The notes under the pieces are model-generated. The model saw nothing but the letters and a program-made list of their open reading frames with translations, did not search any database and was not told the origin of the DNA. A stretch of DNA of 64,000 nt from Microbacterium sulfonylureivorans (GTDB taxonomy: Bacteria > Actinomycetota > Actinomycetes > Actinomycetales > Microbacteriaceae). Positions 31,648 to 41,205 of the stretch are shown in pieces; position 1 is the stretch's first letter; each line of letters begins with the position of its first letter. The stretch covers positions 682,001-746,000 of the forward strand of contig NZ_RJAD01000002.1 of assembly GCF_003999995.1 (NCBI RefSeq), read 5' to 3'. The position numbers and the translations under genes are program-made.

Positions 31648-32727
31648 ATGGCACACGAGGACGACCCGCTCGAGCACGAGAGGGCTTCCTGGAAGCCCTC
31701 CCCCGGGCTCGCCGTCGCGGTCACCGACCCGGTGCGCAACCCGGAGCTCCCTCCGCATCGCCCGCGGATGACCGACAAGGACCCGGTGGCCATGAAGGCC
31801 GCCGTCCGCACGGTGTACACGCTCTTCTACCTGTCGATCGCCGGCAGCATCTGGGCGATCGCCGCCTACATGCTCTTCCCGATCGAGAGCGGCCGGATGG
31901 TCGACATCCGCAACAACAACCTGTTCATCGGCCTCGGCATCGCTCTCGCGCTGTTCGCCATCGGCATCGCCGCGATCCACTGGTCGAAGGCGATCATGTC
32001 CGACCACGAGTACACGGAGCCGCGCCACGCGACCCGTGGGCGCGACTCGACGCGTGAAGCAGCGATCGAGGCGTTCGCCGTGGCGAACGAGGAGTCGGGC
32101 TTCGGTCGTCGCGTGATGATCCGCAACTCGATGATCGCCGCGCTGGTCGCGTCGGTCGCCCCCGGCATCGTCCTCTTCCGCGGGCTCGCGCCGCAGGACT
32201 CGCCCGAGCACCCCAACGGGGGCAATCCCGTGTACCTCCTCAGCCACACCATGTGGAAGGAGGGGACGCGCCTCGCGCACGACCCCAGCGGCGAGCCGAT
32301 CCGCGCCGCGGACGTCACGCTCGGCTCCGCCGTGCATGTCATCCCCGAAGACCTCGCCGCGATCTCGCACAGCGACGGCTATCTCGAGGAGAAGGCCAAG
32401 GCGATCGTGCTCCTCATGCGCCTGCTCCCCGAGCAGATCACCGAAGCGCCCGAGAAGGCCGACTGGTCGTACGACGGCATCGTCGCCTACTCCAAGGTCT
32501 GCACGCACGTCGGCTGCCCGGTCGCCCTCTACGAGCAGCAGACCCACCACCTGCTGTGCCCCTGCCACCAGTCGCAGTTCGATGTCACCGACGCCGCGAA
32601 GGTGATCTTCGGCCCGGCGGCCCGCCCGCTGCCGCAGCTTCCGATCACCGTCGACGATGAGGGCTACCTCGTCGCGCGCAGCGACTTCACCGAACCCGTC
32701 GGCCCGAGCTTCTGGGAGCGTCATTGA
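31648..32727 (+). CDS. qcrA: Cytochrome bc1 complex Rieske iron-sulfur subunit
   Basis: The 359-residue protein has three membrane helices (about 52-75, 90-112, 158-178), as is usual for actinobacterial QcrA, not one. The C-terminal Rieske domain binds a 2Fe-2S cluster through C285-T-H287-V-G-C290 and C304-P-C306-H307. GAGGAG precedes the ATG. Its stop overlaps the TTG start of qcrB. Confidence 0.97.
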   Translation: MAHEDDPLEHERASWKPSPGLAVAVTDPVRNPELPPHRPRMTDKDPVAMKAAVRTVYTLFYLSIAGSIWAIAAYMLFPIESGRMVDIRNNNLFIGLGIALALFAIGIAAIHWSKAIMSDHEYTEPRHATRGRDSTREAAIEAFAVANEESGFGRRVMIRNSMIAALVASVAPGIVLFRGLAPQDSPEHPNGGNPVYLLSHTMWKEGTRLAHDPSGEPIRAADVTLGSAVHVIPEDLAAISHSDGYLEEKAKAIVLLMRLLPEQITEAPEKADWSYDGIVAYSKVCTHVGCPVALYEQQTHHLLCPCHQSQFDVTDAAKVIFGPAARPLPQLPITVDDEGYLVARSDFTEPVGPSFWERH

Positions 32728-34568
32728 GTACCGCAACCGCCACCGAGAACCTCGTCGAGGCTCCCCCGGCCGCGACGCCGCCGCGTGACAAGCCGCTCGG
32801 TGGCCGCTTCGTCGGCGCCGCGTCGAACTACATCGACGAGCGCACCAGCCTGTCGGGCTTCGTCAAGGAGCTCGGCCGCAAGATCTTCCCCGACCACTGG
32901 TCGTTCATGCTCGGCGAGATCGCGCTGTGGAGCTTCGTCGTCGTGCTGCTCACCGGCACGTTCCTGACGTTCTTCTTCCAGGCCTCGATGGTCGAGACCC
33001 ACTACACCGGCGCCTACCTGCCGATGCGCGGCATCGAGATGTCGGCGGCCATGGCCTCGACGCTCGAGATCTCGTTCGACCTGCGCGGCGGGCTCCTCGT
33101 CCGCCAGATGCACCACTGGGCCGCGCTCGTGTTCGTCGCCGGCATCGGCGTCCACATGCTCCGCGTGTTCTTCACCGGCGCCTTCCGCAAGCCGCGCGAG
33201 CTCAACTGGGTGATCGGCTTCATCCTGTTCATCCTCGCGATGGGTGAGGGCTTCACCGGGTACTCGCTTCCCGACGACGTGCTCTCGGGCAACGGCCTGC
33301 GCATCATCGACGGCATGGTCAAGGGCATTCCGCTCATCGGCACGTGGACCTCGTTCCTGCTGTTCGGCGGCGAGTTCCCCGGCACCGCGATCGTCGGACG
33401 CCTCTACTCGCTGCACATCCTGCTGCTCCCCGCGATCCTCGTCGGGCTGCTCGTGCTCCACCTCATGCTGATGGTGATCAACAAGCACACGCAGTTCGCC
33501 GCTCCCGGCCGCTCGAACAGCAATGTGGTCGGCTACCCGATGATGCCGGTCTACATGTCGAAGATGGGCGGCTTCCTGTTCATCACGTTCGGCGTGATCG
33601 CACTCATCGCGGCGCTGTTCACGATCAACCCGATCTGGAACTACGGCCCGTACGACCCGTCGCCGGTCTCGGCGGGTACGCAGCCCGACTGGTACATCGG
33701 CTTCGCCGACGGCGCCCTGCGCCTGGTCCCCCCGGGCTGGGAGTTCGTGTTCCTCGGCCACACCTGGTCGTTCAACATCCTCGTACCGCTCGCCGTCATC
33801 GGTGTCTTCATCGTCCTCGTGCTGATCTACCCCTTCATCGAGGCGTGGGTCACCGGAGACAAGCGCGAGCACCACATCGCCCAGCGTCCCCGCAACGCCC
33901 CGACCCGCACCGCCATCGGCGCTGCCGGCGTGACGTTCTACGCGGTGCTGTGGGCGGCGGCCGCGTCGGACATCATCGCGACGCACTTCTGGCTCACGAT
34001 GGAGGGCGTCATCCACACCCTTCAGGCACTTCTCATCCTCGGCCCGATCCTCGCGTACTTCGTCGCGAAGCGGATCGCGATCGCGCTGCAGAAGAAGGAC
34101 CGCGAGATCGCACTGCACGGCTACGAGTCGGGCCGCATCGTGCGCCTCCCCGGTGGCGAGTACATCGAGGTCCACCAGCCGGTCGACGAGTACGAGCGGT
34201 ACAAGCTGGTCGACTTCGAGACGTACGAGCCGCTCGTGGTGCGTCCCAACGCAAAGGGCCGTATCCCGTGGCACGAGAATGTCCGCGCGGCGTTCTCCCG
34301 CTGGTTCTTCGAGGACCGTCTCTCCCCCGTCACCCAGACGGAGCTCGACGAGGCGCTGTCTCACCAGCACCACGCACTGGACCACATCGCCGAGGAAGAG
34401 GATGCCGAGATCCAGGGTGCGCACGAGCGCGCCGGGGTGCCGGACGCTCCTCACGTCCCGATCGACGACGGTCACAACACCGAGTCCGCGGTGCGTCCTT
34501 CGAACGTGATCGTCCCCGAAGACGGCGAGAAGAAGCCCCGCAACCGCGAGAAGGAGTCCGGCCAGTAG
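32724..34568 (+). CDS. qcrB: Cytochrome bc1 complex cytochrome b subunit
   Basis: The 614-residue subunit carries the two b haems and the menaquinol sites. Visible marks are MHHWAALVFVAGIGVHMLRVFFTGAFRKPRE, GFTGYSLPDDVLSG, LYSLHILLLPAILVGLLVLHLMLM and PPGWEFVFLGHTW. The C-terminal extension of about 150 hydrophilic residues, typical of actinobacteria, ends in acidic and basic stretches. Translation starts at a TTG that overlaps the qcrA stop (TTGA). Confidence 0.96.
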   Translation: MSTATATENLVEAPPAATPPRDKPLGGRFVGAASNYIDERTSLSGFVKELGRKIFPDHWSFMLGEIALWSFVVVLLTGTFLTFFFQASMVETHYTGAYLPMRGIEMSAAMASTLEISFDLRGGLLVRQMHHWAALVFVAGIGVHMLRVFFTGAFRKPRELNWVIGFILFILAMGEGFTGYSLPDDVLSGNGLRIIDGMVKGIPLIGTWTSFLLFGGEFPGTAIVGRLYSLHILLLPAILVGLLVLHLMLMVINKHTQFAAPGRSNSNVVGYPMMPVYMSKMGGFLFITFGVIALIAALFTINPIWNYGPYDPSPVSAGTQPDWYIGFADGALRLVPPGWEFVFLGHTWSFNILVPLAVIGVFIVLVLIYPFIEAWVTGDKREHHIAQRPRNAPTRTAIGAAGVTFYAVLWAAAASDIIATHFWLTMEGVIHTLQALLILGPILAYFVAKRIAIALQKKDREIALHGYESGRIVRLPGGEYIEVHQPVDEYERYKLVDFETYEPLVVRPNAKGRIPWHENVRAAFSRWFFEDRLSPVTQTELDEALSHQHHALDHIAEEEDAEIQGAHERAGVPDAPHVPIDDGHNTESAVRPSNVIVPEDGEKKPRNREKESGQ

Positions 34569-34587
34569 AACTGGTCTCGATTCGCCC

Positions 34588-34634
34588 GGATGCCCCGGCC
34601 CGACACCCCTCGAGGGTTTCGGGCCGGGGCATCC
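34588..34634 (+). terminator. Terminator of ctaE-qcrCAB
   Basis: A 15-bp perfect stem (34588-34602 with 34620-34634) has a 17-base loop that itself contains the palindrome CCCTCGAGGG. It begins 19 bases after the qcrB stop. Confidence 0.85.
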
Positions 34635-34755
34635 TGCTTCCGCGGCTGGTTCCCGTATGACGTCAAGCCGTCGTTCGACGACCGACGATCGACGGTCGGC
34701 AGAATATCGCCCACGCCTGTCAGCCGCCGCGGGAGCAGTCTCCGCCTCCCGGGCC

Positions 34756-34761
34756 TAGCGT
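34756..34761 (+). promoter_or_regulatory. -10 box of the rhodanese gene
   Basis: TAGCGT lies seven bases before the ATG at 34769; the GTG at 34760 overlaps the box and is rejected. Confidence 0.5.
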
Positions 34762-34768
34762 GGACGGC

Positions 34769-35188
34769 ATGACGTCAGCACTCGACTACTTCGCCGCCAA
34801 GCTCGCCCTCGAGACGGATGCCTCCGATGTGTACGCCGCTCAGAAGGCCGGAGAGGACTTCGTTCTGATCGACGTGCGCGGCGATGAGGCGTGGGCGCAG
34901 GGGCGCATCTCCGGCGCCCGCCACCTCCCCCACCAGCAGATCGCCGAGCGCGCCGCGAGCGAGCTCGACCCCTCGGTGCCCGTCGTCGTCTACTGCTGGA
35001 GTCCGGGCTGCAACGGCGGCGCGAAAGGCGCGCTCGCGTTCGCGAAGCTCGGCTTCACCGTCCGCGAGATGATCGGCGGCTACGAGTACTGGATCCGCGA
35101 AGGGCAGCCCATCGAGAACGACGAGGGCGCGCTTCCCCGCGTGTTCGACGCGCAGGTGATGGTGGTCCGCCAGCCTGTCGCAGGCTGA
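34769..35188 (+). CDS. Rhodanese-like sulfurtransferase domain protein
   Basis: The product (139 residues) is a single rhodanese domain: DFVLIDVRGDEAWAQGRISGARHLPH and the active-site loop YCWSPGCNGG with Cys76 as the persulfide-forming residue. A second cysteine (Cys81) lies in the same loop. Single-domain rhodaneses carry sulfane sulfur or detoxify sulfur compounds. The gene sits between the two oxidase operons with its own promoter. A CAGCCTG-TCG-CAGGCTG hairpin covers its last codons. Confidence 0.9.
   Translation: MTSALDYFAAKLALETDASDVYAAQKAGEDFVLIDVRGDEAWAQGRISGARHLPHQQIAERAASELDPSVPVVVYCWSPGCNGGAKGALAFAKLGFTVREMIGGYEYWIREGQPIENDEGALPRVFDAQVMVVRQPVAG
35171..35187. terminator. Short hairpin at the end of the rhodanese gene
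   Basis: CAGCCTG-TCG-CAGGCTG is a 7-bp perfect stem with a 3-base loop spanning the stop codon, before the convergent PP2C gene. Confidence 0.45.
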
Positions 35189-35207
35189 GCGGCCGCTGGA
35201 GCCGCCG

Positions 35208-36023
35208 TCAGGCGGATTCGAGGCCCTCGGTGAATCGAGCGGCCGCTGCGCCGTAGAACGAGGCCTGAGCGCGTGCAGGGAACCGTTCGGGCGCACCGAC
35301 CTCGACGTCGCAGATCACCACCGTGACGTTGTCTCGGGTTCCGGCAGCGAGTCCGAGGGCGACGGCCGCGCCGGCCGCCTCGGTGACACCGCCATGACGT
35401 GAGATGACCGCGGCGATGTCGTCGTGCGGCACGTAGTCCGTGAGGCCGTCGCTGCACAGCAGCCACCGGTCGCCGGGACGCGCTTCGTGTTCGACGACGA
35501 CGACACGGTCACGCTCGCCTCCGCTCAAAGAGGCCGTGATGAGGTTGCGTCGCGGGTGGGTGGCGGCATCCTCCTCGGCCACGAGCCCTCTGTCGACGAG
35601 GACCTGCACGTACGAGTCGTCACGGGTCTGCTGGGTCAGGACGCCGTCCCGCAGCCGGTAGGCGCGCGAGTCGCCGGTGTGGGCGAGCAGCAGCGTGTCG
35701 TTCTCGGAGACGAAGACTCCCGTGAACGTCGTCGCCATGCCGTTCAGCGCGGGATCGCGCTCCACGTGCGCGCGCAGGTCCCAGTTCGCCAGCCGCACGC
35801 TCACCGCGAGCGACTCGGCATCGATGGAGTCCACGCGGCCGGCGGCGAGCCGGTGCACGAATGCGGCGGAGGCGAGGTCTCCGGCGGGGCCGCCACCGAC
35901 GCCGTCGGCCACCGCTCCGCCCCAGGGCGCAGTGAACGCAGCATCCTGGTTCACAGAACGATGCGCTCCCGTGTCGGAGACAGCGGCGGCACGCAGCCGC
36001 ACGCGAGAAGGCCGCAGCGGCAC
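35208..36023 (-). CDS. PP2C-family serine/threonine phosphatase
   Basis: The product (271 residues) is a soluble PP2C phosphatase. It shows the metal-binding motifs RSVNQDA, VADGVGGGPAGD, LLAHTGDSRAYRLRDG, CSDGLTDYVP and RDNVTVVICDV in order. It has no membrane helix or sensor domain. The GTG three bases after the ctaF stop is taken as the start; another GTG 21 bases on is equally possible. The spacing suggests co-transcription with ctaC-ctaD-ctaF, which is unexpected for a signalling phosphatase. Confidence 0.87.
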   Translation of the reverse strand: MPLRPSRVRLRAAAVSDTGAHRSVNQDAAFTAPWGGAVADGVGGGPAGDLASAAFVHRLAAGRVDSIDAESLAVSVRLANWDLRAHVERDPALNGMATTFTGVFVSENDTLLLAHTGDSRAYRLRDGVLTQQTRDDSYVQVLVDRGLVAEEDAATHPRRNLITASLSGGERDRVVVVEHEARPGDRWLLCSDGLTDYVPHDDIAAVISRHGGVTEAAGAAVALGLAAGTRDNVTVVICDVEVGAPERFPARAQASFYGAAAARFTEGLESA

Positions 36024-36025
36024 GA

Positions 36026-36460
36026 TCAGCGCGCGAAGTACCCGCGGTAGTACTCGTACACCCAACCCACGATCGCGACGACGAACACGCCCACTCCGAT
36101 TGGCACCATCCACGCGCCGACCGCCAGGCCGATCATCGCGAGAGCGGCCGAGAACGCGAGGACGATGGGCCACCACGACCAGGGGCTGAACTCGCCGAGC
36201 TCGGGATCGCCGTCGTCGATGTCGGACGTCAGGATGTCTTCGGGGAGCTCACCGCGCTGCGCATGGTGGACGCGTCCGAGGTAGAACGCGATCAGCGCAC
36301 CCATGAGGGCGGTGAACAGCAGCGCCACGCTGCCGACCCACTCGATCGCGTCGTACCACACCTCGTCGGAGTAGAAGATGATGCTCCACGTCGTGTACGT
36401 CACCGCCATCAGCAGGAAGAACGCGGCGAGCAGCCACCACAGACCGGTGTTGGTGCGCAC
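36026..36460 (-). CDS. ctaF: Cytochrome c oxidase subunit IV, actinobacterial type
   Basis: This 144-residue protein has four membrane helices (LLAAFFLLMAVTYTTWSIIFY, VALLFTALMGALIAFYLG, and two near the end) and the SPWSWWPIVLAFSAALAMIGLAVG signature of the actinobacterial CtaF subunit. It starts at a GTG directly after the ctaD TAA stop. Confidence 0.95.
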   Translation of the reverse strand: MRTNTGLWWLLAAFFLLMAVTYTTWSIIFYSDEVWYDAIEWVGSVALLFTALMGALIAFYLGRVHHAQRGELPEDILTSDIDDGDPELGEFSPWSWWPIVLAFSAALAMIGLAVGAWMVPIGVGVFVVAIVGWVYEYYRGYFAR

Positions 36461-38224
36461 TTACTTCACCTCTCCCTCGGCGAGGTCGACGACGGGGGCT
36501 TCGGGCGCGTCCTTCGCAGGTCCGACGCCGACGGGGATTCCCGCCTCGGGGTGGTTGAGGTCGAACGCGGGCCGCTCGCTGCGGATGCGCGGGATCGACG
36601 TGAAGTTGTGACGCGGCGGCGGGCACGATGTCGCCCACTCCAGCGATGCTCCGTAGCCCCACGGGTCGTTGACCGTGACGCGCGGTGCCTTTCGGGCCGT
36701 GATCCACACGTTGAGCAGGAAGGGGATCATCGAGGCGCCGAGGATGATCGAGCCGATCGTCGAGACCTGGTTCTGCCACGTCCAGCCGTCCGCCGCGGAG
36801 TAGTCCGCATAGCGACGGACCATGCCGTCGACGCCAAGCCAGTGCTGGATCAGGAACGTCATGTGGAAGCCGATGAACAGCATCCAGAAGTGGACGATGC
36901 CCAGACGCTCGTTGAGCATCTTGCCGGTCCACTTCGGCCACCAGAAGTAGAAGCCGGCGAACATCGCGAACACGACGGTCCCGAAGACGACGTAGTGGAA
37001 GTGCGCGACGACGAAGTACGAGTCGGAGAGCGCGAAGTCGAGCGGGGGCGACGCGAGGATGACACCGGTCAGACCGCCGAACACGAACGAGACGAGGAAT
37101 CCGAGCGAGAACACCATCGGTGTCTCGAAGGTCACCGATCCTCGCCACATCGTGCCGATCCAGTTGAAGATCTTCACACCCGTGGGCACGGCGATCAGCA
37201 TCGTCATCAGTGCGAAGAACGGCAGCAGCACGGCGCCGGTGACGTACATGTGGTGGGCCCACACCGCGACCGACAGCGCCGCGATCGCGATCGTGGCGTA
37301 GACGAGGGTCTTGTAGCCGAAGATCGGCTTGCGGCTGAACACCGGCAGGATCTCGGAGATGATGCCGAAGAACGGCAGCGCGATGATGTACACCTCTGGA
37401 TGACCGAAGAACCAGAAGAGGTGCTGCCAGAGCAGGACTCCGCCATTGGCCGGGTCGTAGATGTGGGCGCCGAGCACGCGGTCTGCAGCGGCGGCGAGGA
37501 TCGCGGCGGCGAGCACGGGGAACGCCATCAGGATCAGGATGCTGGTGACCAGCGTGTTCCACGAGAAGATCGGCATGCGCCACATGGTCATGCCGGGCGC
37601 GCGCATCGTGATGATCGTCGTGATGAAGTTCACGGCGCCGAGGATCGTGCCGAAACCGCTCATGCCGAGGCCGAGCATCCACAGGTTTCCACCGGCACCG
37701 GGCGAGAAGCTCGCGTTGGCGAGGGGCTGGTAGGCGAACCATCCGAAGGCTGCCGCACCCTGCGGGGTGAGGAAGCCCGCGACGGCGATCGTCGAGCCGA
37801 ACAGGAACAGCCAGAAGGCGAAGGCGTTCAGACGCGGGAACGCGACATCCGGTGCGCCGATCTGCAAGGGCAGGATCGCGTTCGCGAAGCCGGCGAAGAG
37901 CGGCGTGGCGAACATGAGCAGCATGATCGTGCCGTGCATCGTGAACAGCTGGTTGTACTGCTCCTTCGTCGGGATGATCTGCATCCCGGGCTCGAAGAGC
38001 TCGGCGCGGATGATCAGCGCCATCACCCCGCCGAGGAGGAAGAACAGGACGGAGGCGATGAGGTACAGGTAGCCGATCGTCTTGTGGTCGGTGGAGGTGA
38101 TCCACTTGACGATGATGTTGCCCTTCTGCTCGACGCGCGAAGCGCTGAGCAGCGCCGCCTGTCGCGGCGGAAGGGTGGTCGGACGACCCTGCGTCTTCTC
38201 CTGGAGCGGAAGCGTCGTCGCCAT
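36461..38224 (-). CDS. ctaD: Cytochrome c oxidase subunit I
   Basis: CtaD is the 587-residue catalytic subunit with haems a and a3 and CuB. It shows twelve helices, [23 protein letters not shown] with a haem a His, [22 protein letters not shown] with the His-Tyr cross-link site, [10 protein letters not shown] with the CuB His pair, and [24 protein letters not shown] with the haem ligands. The C-terminal tail is proline-rich and typical of actinobacteria. Confidence 0.98.
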   Translation of the reverse strand: MATTLPLQEKTQGRPTTLPPRQAALLSASRVEQKGNIIVKWITSTDHKTIGYLYLIASVLFFLLGGVMALIIRAELFEPGMQIIPTKEQYNQLFTMHGTIMLLMFATPLFAGFANAILPLQIGAPDVAFPRLNAFAFWLFLFGSTIAVAGFLTPQGAAAFGWFAYQPLANASFSPGAGGNLWMLGLGMSGFGTILGAVNFITTIITMRAPGMTMWRMPIFSWNTLVTSILILMAFPVLAAAILAAAADRVLGAHIYDPANGGVLLWQHLFWFFGHPEVYIIALPFFGIISEILPVFSRKPIFGYKTLVYATIAIAALSVAVWAHHMYVTGAVLLPFFALMTMLIAVPTGVKIFNWIGTMWRGSVTFETPMVFSLGFLVSFVFGGLTGVILASPPLDFALSDSYFVVAHFHYVVFGTVVFAMFAGFYFWWPKWTGKMLNERLGIVHFWMLFIGFHMTFLIQHWLGVDGMVRRYADYSAADGWTWQNQVSTIGSIILGASMIPFLLNVWITARKAPRVTVNDPWGYGASLEWATSCPPPRHNFTSIPRIRSERPAFDLNHPEAGIPVGVGPAKDAPEAPVVDLAEGEVK

Positions 38225-38226
38225 GA

Positions 38227-39126
38227 TCAGTGGTCTCCCTCTTCCTCGGAAGCCTCGCCCGACCCATCGGTGCCGGGCAGGTTCTGAAGTCGGTCGTACT
38301 CGTCGTTGATGTCACCGGTCTGACCGGCCTCGCGGAGCGTCTCGAGGTAGTCCTCGTACTCCGACTCGCTGACGACCTCGACGTTGAAGAGCATCATCGA
38401 GTGATATTGGCCGCACAGCTCGGCGCACTTGCCGGCGTACTCGCCCTCGCGGGTGGGCGTGAACGACCAGAGGTTGTCCTTCCCGATGTACATGTCCTTC
38501 TTGTACAGGAAGTCGATGATCCAGAACGAGTGGATCACGTCGCGCGACTGGAGCTTGATCGTGACCGACTTGTCGACCGGCAGGACCAGCGTCGGCAGTT
38601 CGCTCGTGACGTTGCCCTCGGCATCGGTCTGCGCCTGGACGCCCATGGTCCAGACCGTCTCGTCCTCGGTCTCGCCGTCGTACTGGAAGTCCCAGGCCCA
38701 CTGCTTCCCGATCGCCGTGATGTTGACGTCCGGCTCTTCGGGGTGGGTCTCGAGGATCGTCTGGTCGCGTGCGGTGAAGGCGAAGAAGCCGATCACGAGG
38801 ATCAGCGGCACGATCGTGTAGAAGATCTCGATCGGCATGTTGTAGCGCAGCTGGACGGGCAGACCGACCTGTCCGCGGCGGCGGCGATACGCGATCGCGG
38901 CCCAGCCCATGAGGCCCCAGGTGATGACGCCGACGACGAGCAGGACGATCCACGAGTTCACCCACAGGCCGGCGACCATGTCGGTGTGGTTCGTCGCGGG
39001 CTGACCGCTCTCGACGAAGCCGGGAAGGAAGCCGTGCAGCTCCGTCGGGGTGCATCCGGCGAGTACTGCGGCCGTTGCGATCCCGACAGGGAGAACGGCC
39101 CAGCGGATACGGCGTTTCGAGGGCAC
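38227..39126 (-). CDS. ctaC: Cytochrome c oxidase subunit II (lipoprotein)
   Basis: The 299-residue subunit holds the CuA centre. It has a lipobox LAGC (Cys25), two membrane helices (about 52-80 and 98-120) and a cupredoxin domain with CuA ligands His199, C234-X3-C238, His242 and Met245 in [12 protein letters not shown]. It starts at a GTG behind AAAGGTG and ends two bases before ctaD. Confidence 0.97.
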   Translation of the reverse strand: MPSKRRIRWAVLPVGIATAAVLAGCTPTELHGFLPGFVESGQPATNHTDMVAGLWVNSWIVLLVVGVITWGLMGWAAIAYRRRRGQVGLPVQLRYNMPIEIFYTIVPLILVIGFFAFTARDQTILETHPEEPDVNITAIGKQWAWDFQYDGETEDETVWTMGVQAQTDAEGNVTSELPTLVLPVDKSVTIKLQSRDVIHSFWIIDFLYKKDMYIGKDNLWSFTPTREGEYAGKCAELCGQYHSMMLFNVEVVSESEYEDYLETLREAGQTGDINDEYDRLQNLPGTDGSGEASEEEGDH

Positions 39127-39160
39127 GGTGCACCTTTCCGGGTCGCGAACAGGACTCTCG

Positions 39161-39166
39161 CCAGTC
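39161..39166 (-). promoter_or_regulatory. -10 box of ctaC-ctaD-ctaF
   Basis: TAGACT on the minus strand lies 34 bases before the ctaC GTG, with TTGCCC immediately upstream. It leaves a short leader with a ribosome site. Confidence 0.4.
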
Positions 39167-39231
39167 TAGGGCAAGCATCCAGGGGATTCAGGCCATCCGC
39201 CCAGGTTGAACCGTGTCCTGAGAGCGGAAAA

Positions 39232-39272
39232 CCGCAGGCCCGGGCGCTCCGAGGAGCGCGCCGGGCCTGCGG
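39232..39272 (-). terminator. erpA terminator
   Basis: A 12-bp outer stem (39232-39243 with 39261-39272) encloses a 7-bp inner stem (39244-39250 with 39253-39259), with one unpaired G. On the minus strand a GGTTTTCC tract follows. Confidence 0.85.
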
Positions 39273-39287
39273 GAAAATCCGCTCGGA

Positions 39288-39653
39288 TCAGTGGAAGCTG
39301 TCGCCGCACGCGCAGCTGCCGGCCGCGTTCGGGTTGTCGATCGTGAAGCCCTGCTCCGAGATCGTGTCCTTGAAGTCGATGGTCGCGCCATCGAGGTACG
39401 GGACGCTCATGTCGTCGATGATGACCTCGACGCCGTCGAAGTCGACCGTCTTGTCGCCGTCCAGGTACCGCTCGTCGAAGTAGAGCTGGTAGATCAGACC
39501 GCTGCAGCCGCCGGGCTGGACCGCCACGCGCAGGCGCAGGTCTTCGCGACCCTCCTGCGACAGGAGGCTCTTCACCTTGAGCGACGCGGCATCGGTCAGC
39601 AGGACGCCGTGCTCGCGAACGGACTGGTCGGTCGACAGTGCAGTGTCGGTCAT
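39288..39653 (-). CDS. erpA: HesB/IscA-type iron-sulfur insertion protein
   Basis: The 121-residue A-type carrier has the three cluster cysteines: Cys50 in GGCSGLIYQL and Cys114/Cys116 in SCACGDSF. It delivers Fe-S clusters to target proteins, plausibly including the nearby Rieske protein. The ATG is preceded by CGGAGGAG. It has its own terminator, so it is separate from the oxidase operon. Confidence 0.93.
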   Translation of the reverse strand: MTDTALSTDQSVREHGVLLTDAASLKVKSLLSQEGREDLRLRVAVQPGGCSGLIYQLYFDERYLDGDKTVDFDGVEVIIDDMSVPYLDGATIDFKDTISEQGFTIDNPNAAGSCACGDSFH

Positions 39654-39756
39654 GGCACTCCTCCGGACGGGCCGCCTGATCCGGTGATCGGCACAGTGCG
39701 GCGGGATGCTGCGATTCTACGCCCGTACGCCGGGAACCGGCTCCGAGCCGGGCGTG

Positions 39757-41157
39757 TCAGGCCCGGTCGTCGCGCGCATCGAGCTTCTCGAGCAGCAGCG
39801 CCTCCGACAGGACCGCGTTGCGGAACGTCTCGAGGTGCAGCGACTCGTTGGGGCTGTGGGCGCGCGCGTGCGGGTCTTCCACACCGGTCACCAGGATCTG
39901 CGCCCCCGGGAACTCGCGCACCAGGTCGGCGATGAACGGGATCGATCCGCCCACGCCGATGTCGACGGACTCCACTCCGTAGCCCTCGTGGAGCGCCTCG
40001 CGGGCCGCGGCGACGGCCCACCCCGACGTGTCGACGAGGAACGCGTCGCCGTAGTCCTGATCGGTGAACGTCAGCTCGGCGCCGAAGGGCGCGTGCGCGC
40101 GCAGGTGCGCCTCGATGGCTGCGTACGCCTCGCGGGCGGGCTGGCCGGGGGCGATGCGCGCGCTGATCACGACCGCGATCTCGGGGCTCAGCGTGTTGGA
40201 GGCGTTGGCGACGCTCGGTGCGTCGATGCCCGTCACCGTGATCGACGGCTTGTTCCAGATCCGGCTGAGGATCGTCCCCCGTCCGATCGGCGAGACGCCC
40301 TCCGGGAGCCCGGCCTCGTCGCGGAGGGTCTCCTCGCTGTACGCGGGGGTCTCGGCATCCCTCTCCGTGAGACCTGCCACGGCGACCGCGCCGTCGGCGT
40401 CCCACAGCGTCGAGAGGAGCTTCACCGTCGCCATCATGGCGTCGGGCACGGCTCCTCCGAACATGCCGGAGTGCGAGGCGTGATCCAGGGTCTTCACGCG
40501 CATAGTGAACCTCGTGTTGCCGCGCAGCGAGACCGTCAGCGCAGGGGTCTTGTCGTCCCAGTTGCCGGAGTCCGCGACGACGATCACGTCGGCACGCAAT
40601 GCGTCGGCGTTGTCGGAGAGGAACTGCGCGAACGACCGCGAGCCCGCCTCCTCCTCGCCTTCGAGGAACAGGGCGACGCCGAGGTCGAAGTCGTCGCCGA
40701 TCCCCTCCTTCAGTGCGCGGAGGGCCGCGATGTGCGCCATGATTCCGGCCTTGTCGTCGGCGGCGCCGCGCCCGTAGAGACGCCCGCCCCGCACGGTCGG
40801 CTCGAAGGGCGGCGACTCCCACAGCGCCTCGTCGCCGACGGGCTGCACGTCGTGGTGCGCGTAAAGGAGGATCGTGGGGCGGCCGTTGCGGGCCGCGCGC
40901 GTGGCGAGCACCGCGGGGTGGCCCTGCTCGTCGGTGCCGGGGATCGCGGCGCTGCGGATCTCGACGGTCTCGAACAGCCCGGTGCCGCGCACCAGCTCGG
41001 CCACCGCCTCGGCGCTGCGCTGCACGGGAGCGGTGTCGAATCCGGGGAAGGCGACGGACGGGATGCGCACCAGCGCACCGAGATCTGCGAGGGCGGAGGG
41101 GATGCCGGAGGCCGCGGCGTCGCGCACAGCATCCTGTCGGGAGAGCTCAGAGGTCAT
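39757..41157 (-). CDS. M20-family dipeptidase
   Basis: This 466-residue metallopeptidase has the M20 co-catalytic zinc motifs: LLYAHHDVQP (about 98-106), GRGAADDKAG (129-138), LEGEEEAGS (165-173) and VVADSGNW. A C-terminal DPHARAHSPNES holds the last ligand. A dimerisation domain lies between. It resembles cytosolic dipeptidases that act on short peptides. The ATG is supported by a TAAGAT box seven bases upstream. Confidence 0.93.
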   Translation of the reverse strand: MTSELSRQDAVRDAAASGIPSALADLGALVRIPSVAFPGFDTAPVQRSAEAVAELVRGTGLFETVEIRSAAIPGTDEQGHPAVLATRAARNGRPTILLYAHHDVQPVGDEALWESPPFEPTVRGGRLYGRGAADDKAGIMAHIAALRALKEGIGDDFDLGVALFLEGEEEAGSRSFAQFLSDNADALRADVIVVADSGNWDDKTPALTVSLRGNTRFTMRVKTLDHASHSGMFGGAVPDAMMATVKLLSTLWDADGAVAVAGLTERDAETPAYSEETLRDEAGLPEGVSPIGRGTILSRIWNKPSITVTGIDAPSVANASNTLSPEIAVVISARIAPGQPAREAYAAIEAHLRAHAPFGAELTFTDQDYGDAFLVDTSGWAVAAAREALHEGYGVESVDIGVGGSIPFIADLVREFPGAQILVTGVEDPHARAHSPNESLHLETFRNAVLSEALLLEKLDARDDRA

Positions 41158-41164
41158 GCGGGTA

Positions 41165-41170
41165 ATCTTA
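41165..41170 (-). promoter_or_regulatory. -10 box of the dipeptidase gene
   Basis: TAAGAT on the minus strand lies seven bases before the ATG. Confidence 0.5.
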
Positions 41171-41205
41171 AGTGCACTCCCGCCCCACCACTTCCGAGGA
41201 TCATC

